A stretch of DNA of 64,000 bases from Hymenopus coronatus (Eukaryota > Arthropoda > Insecta > Mantodea > Hymenopodidae): positions 375,119,132-375,183,131 of the forward strand of contig CM060900.1 in NCBI GenBank assembly GCA_030762935.1, in the 5' to 3' direction. Of the stretch, positions 47,900 through 59,785 are shown piece after piece. The first letter of the stretch is position 1; the number at the start of each line of letters is the position of its first letter. A model generated the notes under the pieces. It made no database searches, was not told the DNA's origin, and worked only from the letters and a program-made list of their open reading frames with translations. Both the position numbers and the translations under genes were made by a program.

Positions 47900-48500
47900 A
47901 TATATTGCATCAGATCTATGAAATCAGCACCTTTCGCTTCTGAACTAACTTAAACAATGGGCAGAAATGTTATTACTGTTGTGACAAGGCTCAAATCACC
48001 AATCGCTAATATGAAATATCACATCTGAAATATTCATAACGTGCAGTAAAATGCAATGCTAAAAGTTATATTATTGCAGGCTCAAAAGACTGCTTCATGG
48101 TTTACTTTTATAACATTAGGAAACCATTATTTTCATAGAATCTTCCATACATTAAATAAAATATATTAAAAATTTATGTAAAAATGCTTATCAGTGGTGA
48201 CTGAGCGGATTGCGCTCATTGAGAGTACCTCACTAGCAGGTTACAACTTGAAATAACCCGTTGAGTTCTGCAACTCTTATAGCGTAGAAGGGATATCTTC
48301 ACACGTCAAACATAGCGCAGTTAGACCGAGGGGTATTACTTATATTTTACAAATACTAAATTTTCAAATTTTAGAAATGTCACCTTTAAATAAATAGTGC
48401 AAATTTTTACGTATATTAAATTTTCTACCTATTATTAAGCAAAAAGACGTATTTACGTAATGGTTAGTCTGGAAAGGGATCACATATACTTTTTTTTTTT
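47900..48500. other. Unassigned stretch
   Basis: AT-rich, no feature recognised. Confidence 0.4.
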
Positions 48501-48505
48501 CGTAG

Positions 48506-48805
48506 GCAGCTAACCCTCCCGGTATTCAGGACTGACACCCCTTAGGACTTACAAGCGGATGCCTAGGGATCAGAAGCCAGTCGGGGAGCCAACGGCTCGA
48601 AACCACAGAATAGAAACTTGGAAATTTAAGCGAAATGGATGATAGGAAAAGTGATGATGGAGCAATTGGAACGAGTGGCGGGGAAAACCAGAGAACCCGG
48701 AGAAAACCCGCCCAGAGACCACTTATCGTCCACCACAAATCCCACGTGGGATGGAACCCGGGCCGCCTAGATGGGAGGTGAGCGGTCTAACCACTCGGTC
48801 ATATA
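48506..48805 (-). mobile_element. SINE family E, diverged subfamily
   Basis: In reverse: GAGAACCCGGAGAAAACCCG, CCACCACAAATCCCACGTGG and GATGGAACCCGGGCCGCCTA (B-box region), ending at a head GTGAGCGGTCTAACCACTCG. The 3' half (48530-48660) differs from the other family E copies, so this may be a subfamily or a composite. Confidence 0.7.
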
Positions 48806-50145
48806 TTAGTTATAAATTCACATCCCAAACTGGAGATGAGACAGCTCAGGTTTCCCTATTTTGCGTTAACGAATGTGTGTATTCAACTTATTATTGTCCT
48901 CCTTGTATCGTGTCTAAGGCTGCACTACCATCTACATTTGCTATGCGTTTTGTACAATCTGAGAAATCAAAAGAGTTAATGTTACTGTTTTGTAAGAGCT
49001 ATTACCAATTTTTCTACGTCCGAGCGTAATTGCGTTTCAGATCGCAAACTTGATTTTTACGGAATCCACGCGCAGCAAGCGTAAAATGCAAGGGTAAAGT
49101 AATTTTGTTCCAATCAGAGAAGAAATTAAAATTAGTCGTTTACGATATTATGATCAACGTCAATACATGACAAATAAAACACTTATCTCTGTTATTAACA
49201 CACTACAAATGTAATATTCGTTCAAACATTTCCACTGTTTAAGTGATGCTGCCTTCTTAAACTACTAAGCAGGTAGTAAATTTAATGCTGTTTCTTTCGC
49301 AGCTCAAAGGATATCAAATAATTCTCAAAATCTGCCGTGTTCTTAAAATACATCTCGGAACCATAATAATATTGGTTTGTCACGGTCTGTTATAGCCGTA
49401 ATGTCATCGCGCCAAGCAACCACAAAGCGAAACTATACCCACTGAACACACCCTATCTTAACGCTGCGAAATAAATAACAAACTATAATTTTTAGTTTAT
49501 TTTTGAATCTCGCGTAGTTGTGAAACTCGACTGCTCGAATCAACAACCATGACTTTACGCTCTCACATCATATATGTATAACCATTCTTATCTGTAGAGT
49601 TAAAAAATGTAATATAATTTTAATATTTCGACATTATTTTATTCATACTCTTCTTACTTGCAAGGAAGTAATACCCTATGTAATTAATAACGTTCTATAC
49701 ATTAATAATTCAAATGAATTAAATAAATCTCAGTTTTAGGTAATTTTTGTGAGTGTTACGTAGTTCCTTAAGTAAGTTTCTGTCATAAGAATCTTTCAGT
49801 ACAAACTCCAGGTTTTGTCCCTTCTAGGCAGGATTCCAGCACAGATGGCGGTTAAGTAATGTAAAGATATAGAGTAGACAACGAAGGGGAACAACTCACA
49901 CATTGCTGCCTACACAGAGATATTGTGGATAAAACCCCAAGAGGAAGGGAGGAAGTGAGGGAACTACAGGAAGCTACAAGCTCTAAACAGGTCACAAAGA
50001 GGCGCGGAAGTCCCTAAGTCACTGCCGGAAACTCCGGGAGAGCGAATAAGCAACCCTTCGATTTGGCAGCCCTCTAATGTCCACGGGGAGTATCCTTTTC
50101 ATTGAGCATACATCCTCGCCATTTGTCCGCACCGTCACACACCAC
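48806..50145. other. Unassigned stretch
   Basis: No recognised element or gene. Confidence 0.4.
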
Positions 50146-50147
50146 GA

Positions 50148-50365
50148 ATTTAGGCCGCGCCATGGCCGAGCGGTTAGACCACCTGCCTCTCACTAGGCGA
50201 CCGCATGTGGGATTTGTGTTGGAAAAAACGGCGCAGGGGTGGCTTTTCTGCGGATTCTCCGGTTTCCCTCGCCTTCACATTCCACCGGTGCTCCATCTTC
50301 ATTTCATGCATCATCAGTGTCATCGCCTGCGGCGCCAAAATAGCAAAAGCGGGCGTTAAACGTGA
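50148..50365 (+). mobile_element. SINE family E
   Basis: The head GGCCGCGCCATGGCCGAGCG is intact but the B-box area is lost in a deletion after ACTAGGCGACCGCATG. The body GGCGCAGGGGTGGCTTTTCT to GCGGGCGTTAAACG follows. Its 3' end closely matches the tiny insert at 62028-62083. Confidence 0.85.
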
Positions 50366-51000
50366 TCAAGTAAAGCAACGAACTTAGAAGATGGGAAGGA
50401 AATTTGAAGGGGAAGTGATGAATTTGAGATCGTTTTAGATGGGAATCCACACCAGTATTCACCTGCTGACCTTGGGAAAACCCATTGGTCAGCTTCGCAG
50501 CACGGGGATGGATCACCTGTAATCTTTGCTCCCGCACCAAGAAATGCTGCAGAATATCGTTTCATACCCCTGGTCTGAGTCAGATGCCCCTATATCGTAA
50601 TCTTTGGAAGAAATTTATGAATAGAGCTGGGTCAACTAATTTCAACAGAGTCTGGTTAATCCCAAAGTACACAGCTAAGTTTATTATTACTTGCCAGAAC
50701 TCCATGAGCCTGGATCACAACAACGCGCGAGTGTAGGTTTATGCACAAAATGAATATTTGTTGTGAATAATGCATTGACTTTATATTAAATATTTTAAAA
50801 TTACTGTCTTCCTAAGGTTTCATTAGAGCATTAGAGTTCAGTTAAGCTTTTGAAATTTCTGAAATAGCCTTTCGTAAGCGACTTATGTCAATTATATTAA
50901 ATGCTTTTTTTTAAACAGTACCGGAATCTTGTCAGAACTCCGGCGCTGTATCTCCTGTTTACATTCCCCCCCCCCCCTAAATTTACTGTATGATTACTGG
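50366..51000. other. Unassigned stretch
   Basis: No recognised feature; it ends at a C12 run (50966-50977). Confidence 0.4.
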
Positions 51001-51128
51001 TTTTACTGTTCCTTTTACACATGCATATACACATTGCACAAACATATAACACCCATGCCCAAGGCGGGACTCGAACCCACGAAGCACCAAAGCGAGACGC
51101 CTTAGCGAGCGTGGCCATGAGGACCGGC
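51001..51128 (-). mobile_element. SINE family D, best-kept head
   Basis: In reverse the head reads GCCGGTCCTCATGGCCACGC and GTGCTTCGTGGGTTCGAGTC (A-box and B-box-like), followed by CCGCCTTGGGCATGGGTGTT. The AAT tract at 51166-51205 lies next to the head end. Confidence 0.75.
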
Positions 51129-51259
51129 TTTTGAAACGTTTTAAACACACAACTGGAATTGTAAAAATAAAAATAATAATAGAAATAATAACAATAATAA
51201 TAATAAACAATTCATGAGTGTTAGATAGCTAACATGAAATTTGTTTGGCAACTATTGCT

Positions 51260-51615
51260 CCATAAACCGAGCGGGATGGCTCAGGTGGTTTCGCCTGTGG
51301 CTCGCATTCGGAAGATCGCGGGTTCGCTTTCCGTGTCCGGCCTACCTGACCCATGACTTACCGGGTCACCAGGTGAATGCTGGATATGTTTATTTAATCC
51401 TCCGAATTTCCTGTACCTCCATGTTGTTTCTATTGTTTCAGGGTTGGAAGTAACGGCGATGGTGTTCGGTGCAGCGTGACGGTGATAAAGGACGCTCAAA
51501 GTAACTATCTCTGCCCCCCCACTATGGCTGGTTCCCAGTATGAAGACCGCTTCTGGCAGGGGCGTTGAACCCTATGTGTGACGGGGACCCCGGTCTTCCT
51601 GTGCGAAAATTCATA
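51260..51615 (+). mobile_element. SINE family F
   Basis: The head AGCGGGATGGCTCAGGTGGT and CGGGTTCGCTTTCC (B-box-like) are followed by CTACCTGACCCATGACTTAC, then a body to GACCCCGGTCTTCCTGTGCG. Longer than the 42950 copy. Confidence 0.7.
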
Positions 51616-51779
51616 ACTTCAATATCATTGGTGTCCAATAGTTTTAAGTGTTAACGTGGGTTTAATACTTTCATCAATTAAATAAAGAATTCGAATTTGG
51701 GAGCGTCAATCTGGTAACTATTGGGAAATTGTGAACACTACAAAAAATGTATTTGATATAAATTTATATTTTAATGAGT

Positions 51780-52540
51780 TATAATTGTTTCTATAGTAAG
51801 TTTTTGTCTAATACTTAACGTTTACCAATTATGCAAAATTCATCCAGAAAGAAAAGATCTTCGTTGGCTATTCTCAGGAAGTTGAAGATATACATCTTAC
51901 TTGTTATGTAAATTAAAATTGACAGTGGTTTTTGAAGAGAGAAAAAAAGCCAAACTTTTCATGTAAAGGAATTTCGAGACACATACTTGAAAGCTACCAA
52001 GTTGTTTTTTAACGGACTCCTTGTTTTTGAGTTACGCTGTCCACAGACATACAGACACACACATATACACATACGTACATACGCACAGACACAAGTACAC
52101 ACTGGCCTTCGAATTTTTTGGATTCAGGGACTCTCAAAAACATGTATTTTATGAAATATCGGTATCGAGTGTTTTGGTGAAATACAATAGCTTCTGTATT
52201 CACTATTTGCATTGTACCTACGTGCTAAAGAAACTAAATATCAAAACTTCGGAAAATGCTCTATGAGGGTAGTTTGGTGTGGGGAATTTTCTGGGAATTT
52301 TCGTATCGAATCTTTGATGGCACTGAACTTAAATATGAACTTGTATTTATCAGAGTTTTCGAGTTTGAGTTATACTGTTAACAGAATACTGACACACGTG
52401 CCAGTGCGCACACACACACCTAAGGACGTTTTCTATTTTTCTTTTTTAATTTCAAACTGCCTCGAAGTACATACATACTGCAGGTGAAATATCAGTATAA
52501 AATATTTAGCTGGAATGCAATACTTTCGCTACGTACATGT
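51780..52540 (-). repeat. Family R, reverse copy
   Basis: Reverse-order blocks: AGTAAGTTTTTGTCTAATAC (51796), TATTCTCAGGAAGTTGAAGA, GTTACGCTGTCCACAGACAT (52031), GAAATACAATAGCTTC and AACTTAAATATGAAC, ending GAAATATCAGTATAAAATAT. Together with the plus copy at 54200 it brackets a central block, like long inverted arms. Confidence 0.6.
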
Positions 52541-52744
52541 AAGTGATAGATAAAGTAAAATCAAACGGGAATATAAATGTCATTGAAATACGAGGGCGGG
52601 GGAGATAATTGTGGTGAGATTACTGGTACGGAGTGACATTTCTACGGAACCTTTTCCTCTACCTGTTTAGTCAGAAGTGGAATGTTGACACTTGTATTGA
52701 ACACCATCTAATGACATGTACGGAGCAAGCAGATTGTTAGTTAC

Positions 52745-53415
52745 AGGTTAAGGTGATGCAGATGTAAAATTTGATAAACACATTAGTAAAATTAAAGAAT
52801 AATTATGTTTCATAATAAAATGAAGTCTAAACTTAGGAGAATATACTGTTCTTCCCCTTTGCCAAAATTTGGCTACAAATTAAACGAAGCTATAAATTTA
52901 TAGAGCTCGTCTCCTTAGCGCGGTGATAGCGTGGCTGCTTACCAGGCAGGAGACCCAGGTTCGATTTCCGTAACCAGCGACGGGATTTTCTCCCGCTGTG
53001 AGACCTGACCCAGGGTGCACTCAACCTCATGAGGTCCCTAGGTCCATCAATCTCCCAGATTGATGAGCTACTTAAGAAAAAGTAGTGGTTCTAAATTGCG
53101 TGGACTGTATTAACCGACGGGAGGGACTGGAAGTGTTACTCATGTCCCGCCCTTCAGCACTGTACTACATTCATTACGTTTGTAATGGACAGAGATGGGG
53201 GATGTAGCGGTCGGGCGGTAAGTCTGAGCTCGGCTTCGGGCATTTGTGACACGGAAAAAACAGATGAGTATACGCATGCTTATTAACAAGCATATCCAAC
53301 TTTAAATCTTGTTTTTATCCGCAAATTCCTCTCCAATAATGTTTCATGATCAAAATGTTCCACACAGTGCAATGTTTCGCTAGTTTACTTGAACAATTAT
53401 TATACTGCCTTTAAA
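52745..53415 (+). repeat. Central block repeat, split by SINE B
   Basis: Second copy of the block at 19200-19500. SINE B sits inside at about 52906-53260, and the match resumes at AACAAGCATATCCAACTTTA (53284). Confidence 0.55.
52906..53245 (+). mobile_element. SINE family B
   Basis: The head TCTCCTTAGCGCGGTGATAG and AGGTTCGATTTCC (B box, about 52958) are followed by the full body to GTCGGGCGGTAAGTCTGAGC. It carries a small extra segment, TCCATCAATCTCCCAGATTG (53043), not seen in the other copies. Confidence 0.85.
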
Positions 53416-54190
53416 AACAACATTGATGCAAATTGTTATATTACTTTTTCGAAACAAAATTTTAATTTTATAAATCAATTATTAAACTTTGAAAAATCAA
53501 GAATTTTGGAAAGTCCGAAAAGTAATAATTTTTCTTCTGTAATTACGGCTAATATAAATAAATATAACGTGACAGAGATATGTTTAAAATCTTTTTACTG
53601 TGCGGCTGAACTTTTTATGTGAATATTTTTTAAAAGTTCATCATATTGCTTATTGTTGTTGGAAAACAGCATTTAGACAATGAAACATTATCTAAATAAC
53701 AATTCAAGCTAAAATTTTAATCTTCGCAGAAATATCACTATTATTGTGTATAATAATTGGTATAAATTTCAATAAAATATCTTATACGCTGTGGAATTTC
53801 CAAATTTCACAGGGGCATCATCTTAAAGAACGAAAATCTGAATGAATAATATGCACATGCATAAGACCTGCTTTAAATTTAAAAACAAAAGATACTTCAA
53901 CGAGAGTTACAGAATACAGAATGTTCATGTATGAATGTACTTGTAATAAATGCTAGGTACATATTATCTAAATAAATGTCGTACTACGGCCTTATAAAGC
54001 AGTTCCAAATTGCCTTAGATTGCGTTAAGGGCACAGCAAGGTGTCAAGTTGATATCGAATGCTGCGGTTAGAAGGGAGCTGGTGCTGAGCATTAAACCAC
54101 TTTTATACGAACTATAAGAGGTATTCAGCGACTTTGTGTTGCTTTCAGAGAACACTTTGGAGACGTAGTCTCTTTTTGTCACTCATTTGT
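53416..54190. other. Unassigned AT-rich stretch
   Basis: Between the central block and the plus arm of family R; possibly part of the same long unit, but I see no clear match. Confidence 0.4.
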
Positions 54191-54615
54191 ACATTCCTAC
54201 AAGGTACTATGTACATACATAGTAGATGCGAAGGTATTATATTCCATCCAAATATTCAACACTGTGATTCCACCGGAAATGTATGTTTTTAGTATCCCTG
54301 AATACAAAAATCATATTTAGAAAAAGGTGCGTGTGCGTCTGTTAACAGCATAACTTCAAAACAAAAAAAGTCCGTTGGTATTAAGTTCAGCATCTTCCAA
54401 GGATACGACTCAAAGATTTTCAGGAAAATTACCTCAATCCAAACTAAACTTTACCGGAACATATTTTGAGATTTGACTAAAGTGCCACATATTAAAGATA
54501 TTTGCATAGAAAATAAAATGTACATACTGAACTTCTTAGAAATAGATCTAGAAGACCTCTTGATTCTCAATGACTTTGTAATTGTGTTGTGGTTTTATAT
54601 ATGGCGTATATAATG

Positions 54616-54618
<3 letters not shown>

Positions 54619-54648
<30 letters not shown>
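54619..54648. repeat. GT microsatellite
   Basis: A pure GT run within the insertion in family R. Confidence 0.9.
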
Positions 54649-54651
<3 letters not shown>

Positions 54652-54684
54652 TCTCTAAAGTGGGTTTGTCTATTTTAACAGGGT

Positions 54685-54865
54685 ACATTAATGTGATGTA
54701 AATTTAAATTGTTGTATTTGAATATCTTTGTCTTTTTATATTCGTGTTTATTCTTTTAGTTCTTTGTTGCTGTTGTTTTAAAACTGCTTACATTTTGTGT
54801 ATTACAAAAGCACGTACGGTCTGCGGACCCGTGTGATTGTTGAAGCTCAATGTATGATACTGGTA
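54685..54865 (+). mobile_element. 5'-truncated copy of the 26.4-kb LINE (3' UTR only)
   Basis: Matches 29243-29485: GTGATGTAAATTTAAATTG, TTTGAATATCTTTGT and GTATTACAAAAGCACGTACG with GACCCGTG. It lacks about 75 bp between two TCTTTGT-like words present in the longer copy. It breaks the match of the surrounding family R copy, which shows it is an insertion. Confidence 0.8.
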
Positions 54866-55290
54866 AACCGTAAGAGATAGATAAAATATTACTACACAAA
54901 AACTGTAGATCTCGTTAAAACACATAATTTATGCGATATAGAGTTTTTTGTAGATCTAAACACTGTTCAAATATATTCCCTGTTATTGGTTTCAATTTTA
55001 ATAATTTTAAACGCTTATAAAACTGGAAGTATGCATTAAATGTATTTATCGTTTATTTTACTCTTGACAATGGAAAGATAATCGAATACTAATGTCACTG
55101 ATATGGTGACAGTTTTAAAAATTTGACTAGCGCTTCAGCCTAGTGCATTCCCTTAGTTACCTTCTACTTACAAAAAAAAAAAAAAAAAAAATTAATAAAA
55201 CAATTTCTGGTAATGTTTGTCTCCATTAGCACTGCATACCTATATAAAAATACTACTTAATCTTTTGTAACAATAAGTTTTTTGCAGATC

Positions 55291-56070
55291 AGATAGAGAG
55301 AATCCAAATGAATGGAAGGCATCAGGGATTTTTTTCTTGTTTTGGTCAAAGAATGGATGTTTTTTTTTTCGGTTTTCACAGATATTTAACATTTATTCAT
55401 GTGTACATATTGCTACATAGGAAGCAACGGATTAAATAACTCAAAATAATTAAAAAATGTTCACGAAATGTTTCTCCGTGCACAATTGTGCATGAAGCTG
55501 AACTATGTCAGAACAGGCGAGATCTAAAGCGACATGGTAAACTTCACACCTGCTCCAAGTAATTCAATATCATTTCCATATTTGTTGACATAAGCTATTA
55601 CTAACTAGATGGTCACACTGCCCCAGTTTAACAACGACAAACACTTGCGAACTGTTAGCGTTATGCATTTGCTTTGCTCAACCAATAACGTTCCAAGACT
55701 GTTTAGAAAACTACCCAGACTGGTGTGCAAACACTCTGTGCGCGCACACGTAGACGCGCGCACTCATCCATATATATCTTTGTAATTGTTTGTCTGACCA
55801 ACAATGATTACTACATTTTGCATAAATAAAGAGAAGATATAGTCCTTAAGAGAATAACATATCAAACGAGTGTATAAGAACATGTGTAATAAGATGCACG
55901 TTTTTCTTTCTTTCTTTCTCCTCGTATGTAGAGCTTACAACCCCAGGACCTACCGACAAACTAACGCCTGGGGTCAGACGCCTGTTGAGGAGCATGGGCT
56001 CTGAATCGGGGAGAGGCCAGGATGGGCGATCAGCCCGATGCCTTCCTGACATCTTGCGTGCCCTAAGGGT
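55291..56070. other. Unassigned stretch
   Basis: A poly-A run lies just before it (55172-55191). A GC-richer piece at about 55930-56060 was not recognised. Confidence 0.4.
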
Positions 56071-56071
56071 A

Positions 56072-56320
56072 ATATGCTAGCCTCTGATTCAAGGTCGCAA
56101 AGGTCGCGGGATCTAACCTGGTGGAGGAAGATGGATTTTTTCAGCCACAAAAACCCATAGAATGACTTCCTTCAAAAGAAAAATAAAGCTGCTGGTCCCG
56201 TAGACTTACGGTATGTAAAAGAACCTCACGCCTGATATCTGAGAACAATTAAGCACTCTTTCACGCCCAATAGAAAATGGGACGCTAAGAACCACAGCAG
56301 TTAAACGGTGTCCAAAACAA
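56072..56320 (+). mobile_element. SINE family C, head-first copy
   Basis: The head ATATGCTAGCCTCTGATTCA and AAGGTCGCGGGATCTAACC (decayed B box) are followed by GGAGGAAGATGGATTTTTTC, then the body to CCATTTTCTATTGGG-type sequence (in reverse) and AAACGGTGTCC. It gives the family its orientation: 5' head here, 3' end where the partial copies at 12979 and 29731 match. Confidence 0.75.
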
Positions 56321-56344
56321 ACTCAATTTTATGTTTAGCCCGAT

Positions 56345-56560
56345 TCCTATTTCGATAGTAAGGAAGTGGATGATATGAAATGACTGAAATGGACGACAAG
56401 AAAATTAATTATGGAGCAATTGCTGGAATGAATGGCGGGGGAGACTGGATAACACGGAGAAAACCCGCCCAGTTGCTGTTTTACCCACAGCACTTCCCAC
56501 ATGCTGTCCCCTGGGATCGAACCGAGTCGTCTGTCTAACCTATCTGCCACGGCGTTACGC
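56345..56560 (-). mobile_element. SINE family E, reverse copy
   Basis: In reverse: GAATGGCGGGGGAGACTGG, GGAGAAAACCCGCCCAG and GGGATCGAACCGAGTCG (B-box region), with the head near TATCTGCCACGGCG. It lies about 25 bp after the SINE C copy. Confidence 0.75.
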
Positions 56561-57940
56561 TGCACTTATTAGGATCATTCGTTTAAAATGCTGTTTTTCT
56601 ATACATAGTTCATTAATCATAATAAGCTCTAATTTATAGATAAGTTCAAAATAGACAAACCGAATTTTCGTTAAATAGTTCAGTTCATAAAATTATATCA
56701 CACCGAAATTAAAAAAGATACAATAACTAGCAGTGTTGAAAGCGAATTGTTATATTTTTGTTCCTTCTAAATGATAAAGTGGTTTTAAATTAGAAACTAA
56801 AACCAAATGCTTTTTATCTATTTGATCTACAGTAAACTTCAATCCTTAAGTTAGTCAAAGTTTTGGTTTGATCCCCTTGCTAATTTAATAAACTGAAATG
56901 TATTTTACAAATCGGTATTTTACAACTACAGTTACTAAAGTTTTTTTTTGCTCCCTCTCTTTCACTTCTCAGCTAGAAATGGCTTGTATTCATAGTCTAG
57001 TGTTAAGCCCCATTTACTTCAAGGCATTAAGGGGCTAGTGGAATAATGACACCGCTTATCAGTTTATGATAAGCTTATGCCATTATTAGGTAACTAGGAA
57101 ACTAGGAGCGTCTACAAAACACTGTACTCGAGTGCACACATAGTCATAACCGTTAATGAATTGGATAACAAAAGAAGTCAATTCCATTCTGTAAATACTG
57201 AGCGAAATGGAATTTGAAATGAAGTATTGCCTTACAAAGTAACAAAGCCCGAGTGAGGTATCTTCAAGCATATGCGGACCGATGTATTTGTTTTGGTGTA
57301 GTATTCCCTTCAATGCAACACATTGCCAGTAGTTTCACCCTGTTGGTGAAACGGGGAACTTTAATGCTTGCAGTCCAGAAAACGGTCGAAGGCAAATATT
57401 CTCCCCCTGAATTTATGTTCATGGATTTTGAAAGCGTAAACCTCACATACTTGGAAGTTCTACAGTATAAGAAAAGCTGCGAAGTTTGTAGAGACTCTTG
57501 AAGTTCAACAGATGAAAGTTGTTTGATTAACAGAGATTTTCTGTATTTGCACAGCACAGATGCACACATAGCGCTTGTATGTAAACAAGGTTAAAGAGAT
57601 TACGATTCTCTTCTTCTCGAAAAAATATATAGGACGTTCGTGTAGTAAATTCACAACTTTGAGGATATTTCGCGCCAACTTTTTTGTAGTAGCAGAAGAA
57701 GAGATATGTCCCCGCCTGTCTTTCAGCAGCGATGTCAACCAATCAAACGTCCTCAGACTTAATCTGAATAGGTTATCTAATTTACTGCGAATTAATTGAA
57801 TTATTAAACGAACCACAGCACACATGCATGTGCGTGAATTCTGGAATCCACAGAAAGAGTGAGATCAAATCATAGCATCTTAAAAAAATAATAAAAATAA
57901 TAATCGTTACATATTTCGTGCGACTCTCTTACACAGCCAG
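56561..57940. other. Unassigned stretch
   Basis: Several short frames on both strands (57086-57825) overlap one another and carry no known motif. No element recognised. Confidence 0.4.
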
Positions 57941-58265
57941 CAGCCCATGTAAGCCTTAGGTAGAGCACTTTCACCAAATATGAGAAGTCCTCCAGTTCAA
58001 CACCCGGCATACTAAAATACTCCTGTTTGCCACCATTTCCTCCTAGTACGCATGTATTTTATTGTACATTCCGTGTAATGAATTTAGCCAGCTGTGGATA
58101 TAGCTCAGAGGAAAAAAAAATCGCCTCCCATGCGAGAGATCCCGGATATAAATCTCGGCGTTTCATAAATGCCAATATTTAACTTAACTTTCTTCGGAGT
58201 AACTTTCTTTGTTACGCACCCCATATAACTATTGCATTCAGATCAAACAGCGGATGTAGTTTAGA
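57940..58265 (+). repeat. tRNA-Ala-like array, left plus block (2.5 copies)
   Basis: Copies at about 57945-58010 (GGTAGAGCAC, then AGTTCAACACCCGGCAT) and 58091-58162 (GGATATAGCTCAGAGG, then ATCCCGGATATAAATCTCGG), and a 5' half at 58251-58266 (GCGGATGTAGTTTAGA) cut off by SINE C. Both fuller copies lack a proper anticodon arm or T arm, so they are not functional tRNA genes. Confidence 0.7.
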
Positions 58266-58545
58266 AATGAAATGGAGTTGTATTTATGGACGTTCTTTAG
58301 CTTCTGGGTTCATAGTGTCCCATTCTATACCTGGTGTGAAAAACCACTTAATTTTGCTCAAATACCTCTCTTGGGGTTCTTTTACGTGCCGTAAATCTAC
58401 GACACGGGACCCACGGCTTTACTTCCCTTCCAAAGGAAGCCATGGTAAGGATTTTTACGGCTGAAAAACCCATCGTCCTCCGCTGGGTTTGAACCCGCGA
58501 CCTTAGGTGTATGAAGTTAGCATGGAATCCATTACACCATTGATT
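58262..58545 (-). mobile_element. SINE family C, reverse, full-length
   Basis: In reverse: GGACGTTCTTTAGCTTCTGG, TTTTACGTGCCGTAAATCTA, CTCCGCTGGGTTTGAACCCG (B box, about 58480-58499) and the head GGTGTATGAAGTTAGCATGG to TTACACCATTG. It cuts a tRNA-Ala-like copy after its first 16 bp. The head recurs in the opposite direction at 59786-59822. Confidence 0.85.
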
Positions 58546-58602
58546 ATTCTCTGCATAACATCTACACTTAACACGAGAAATAGTCAACTGAAAACATGTT
58601 AT

Positions 58603-59780
58603 AGCATCCTAGCTTTGAATACGGGTTTTCTCACAAGCATAACGTGCGATCTATTTCTGAGCTACATTATCTTACTGTTTCACGAATAACAACTACACGA
58701 GATGTGTACATAATACGAACATACTTTAAGAGAAGCTAATAAAAGCTTATAGGAGATGCCGGGGTTTGCACCTGGCCCTTCTCACATAGGAAGCGTGCGC
58801 CCAACCTCTGAGCTACATCTCCTTATTGGTGTTGTGTATAACAGCTACATGAGATACGTAGCCAACACGTAGCTAGCTACTCGCAAAAAAGACAAGCAAA
58901 ATAAATACATGCCAGGGTTCGAAGCCCGGACTTCTCACAAGCGAAGCCAACGCTCAAACTCTGAGATACATCCTGTGGTTATTGTGTAACAGCTATATCT
59001 ATATGAAATATGTAACAAACACGTACCTACTCCCGAACAAGAGAAGTACGCACCACCACCACGGATGATGATGATGAATAATCATCTTAGAATGCCAGTG
59101 TTTCAACCCGGGACTTCTCACATGCAAAGCGAGAGTTCTGTTTCTGAGCTACATCCCCTGCTGACTGTGCATAATAGCTACGATGATATGTATTCAATAT
59201 GTACCTAAGAGAAGCTTTTTTTGAATAAAAATAAAAATTAAAACAAAAAGGCAAAACAAAACAAAATCATGTTGAAGATGCCGTTGTTTGAACCCGGGCC
59301 TTTCCACATGACAAGCGAGCGAACTACTCCTGAGCTACACGTCCTGATTGTTCTGTGAAAAACAGCTATATAAGCCTTTTAGCAAGAAATATAAACAAAC
59401 TAAGGTCATTTTGGAGATGCTTGGATTTGAAAATGGCATTTTTCACATGCAAAACATGTTCTGTACCGCTGAGCTACATACTCTTATTGTTTTGTGAATA
59501 AGAACGGCACGAGATGTCTACACAAAATGAACATAGTAGCAAGTAAGAGAAGCTAATAAAAACATTTTGGTGATGTCAGGGTTTGAAACAAGAACTTTTC
59601 ACCTGCGAAGCAAGCGTTCTACCTGTGAGCTACATCCCCTGCTGACTGAGAATAGGAACACGTGTTATCGTACCAAGTATATACCTACAGGCAAGTAAAG
59701 AAGCAAATAAGACATTTTGGAAAATCCGGCATTTAACATGGGGCTTAGCACATGCGAAGCGTGCGGTCTGCCATTACGCC
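58603..59780 (-). repeat. tRNA-Ala-like array, minus block (8 copies)
   Basis: Reverse copies start at about 58603, 58753, 58909, 59091, 59275, 59413, 59570 and 59721 (the last partial), a spacing of 138-184 bp. Each reads in reverse as GAGATGTAGCTCAGAGG, an anticodon arm such as TTCGCATGTGAG, and GGTTCAAACCCGG. The spacers contain TACGTGTTAGCTAC and CATGTAGCTGTTATACAC in reverse, the same as in the plus block, so tRNA-like sequence and spacer were amplified together. Confidence 0.85.
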
Positions 59781-59785
59781 CTCCA

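Larger units (their letters stand above)
54200..55290 (+). repeat. Family R, plus copy with LINE insertion
   Basis: Blocks AGGTATTATATTCCATCCAAA (54232), CAGCATAACTTCAAAACAAA, TCCAAGGATACGACTCAAAG, TATTAAAGATATTTGCATAG and TGTTATTGGTTTCAATTTTA (54981) follow the order of 16010-17400 and 20400-21118. It is interrupted at about 54590-54865 by a GT tract and a LINE 3' end. Confidence 0.6.
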
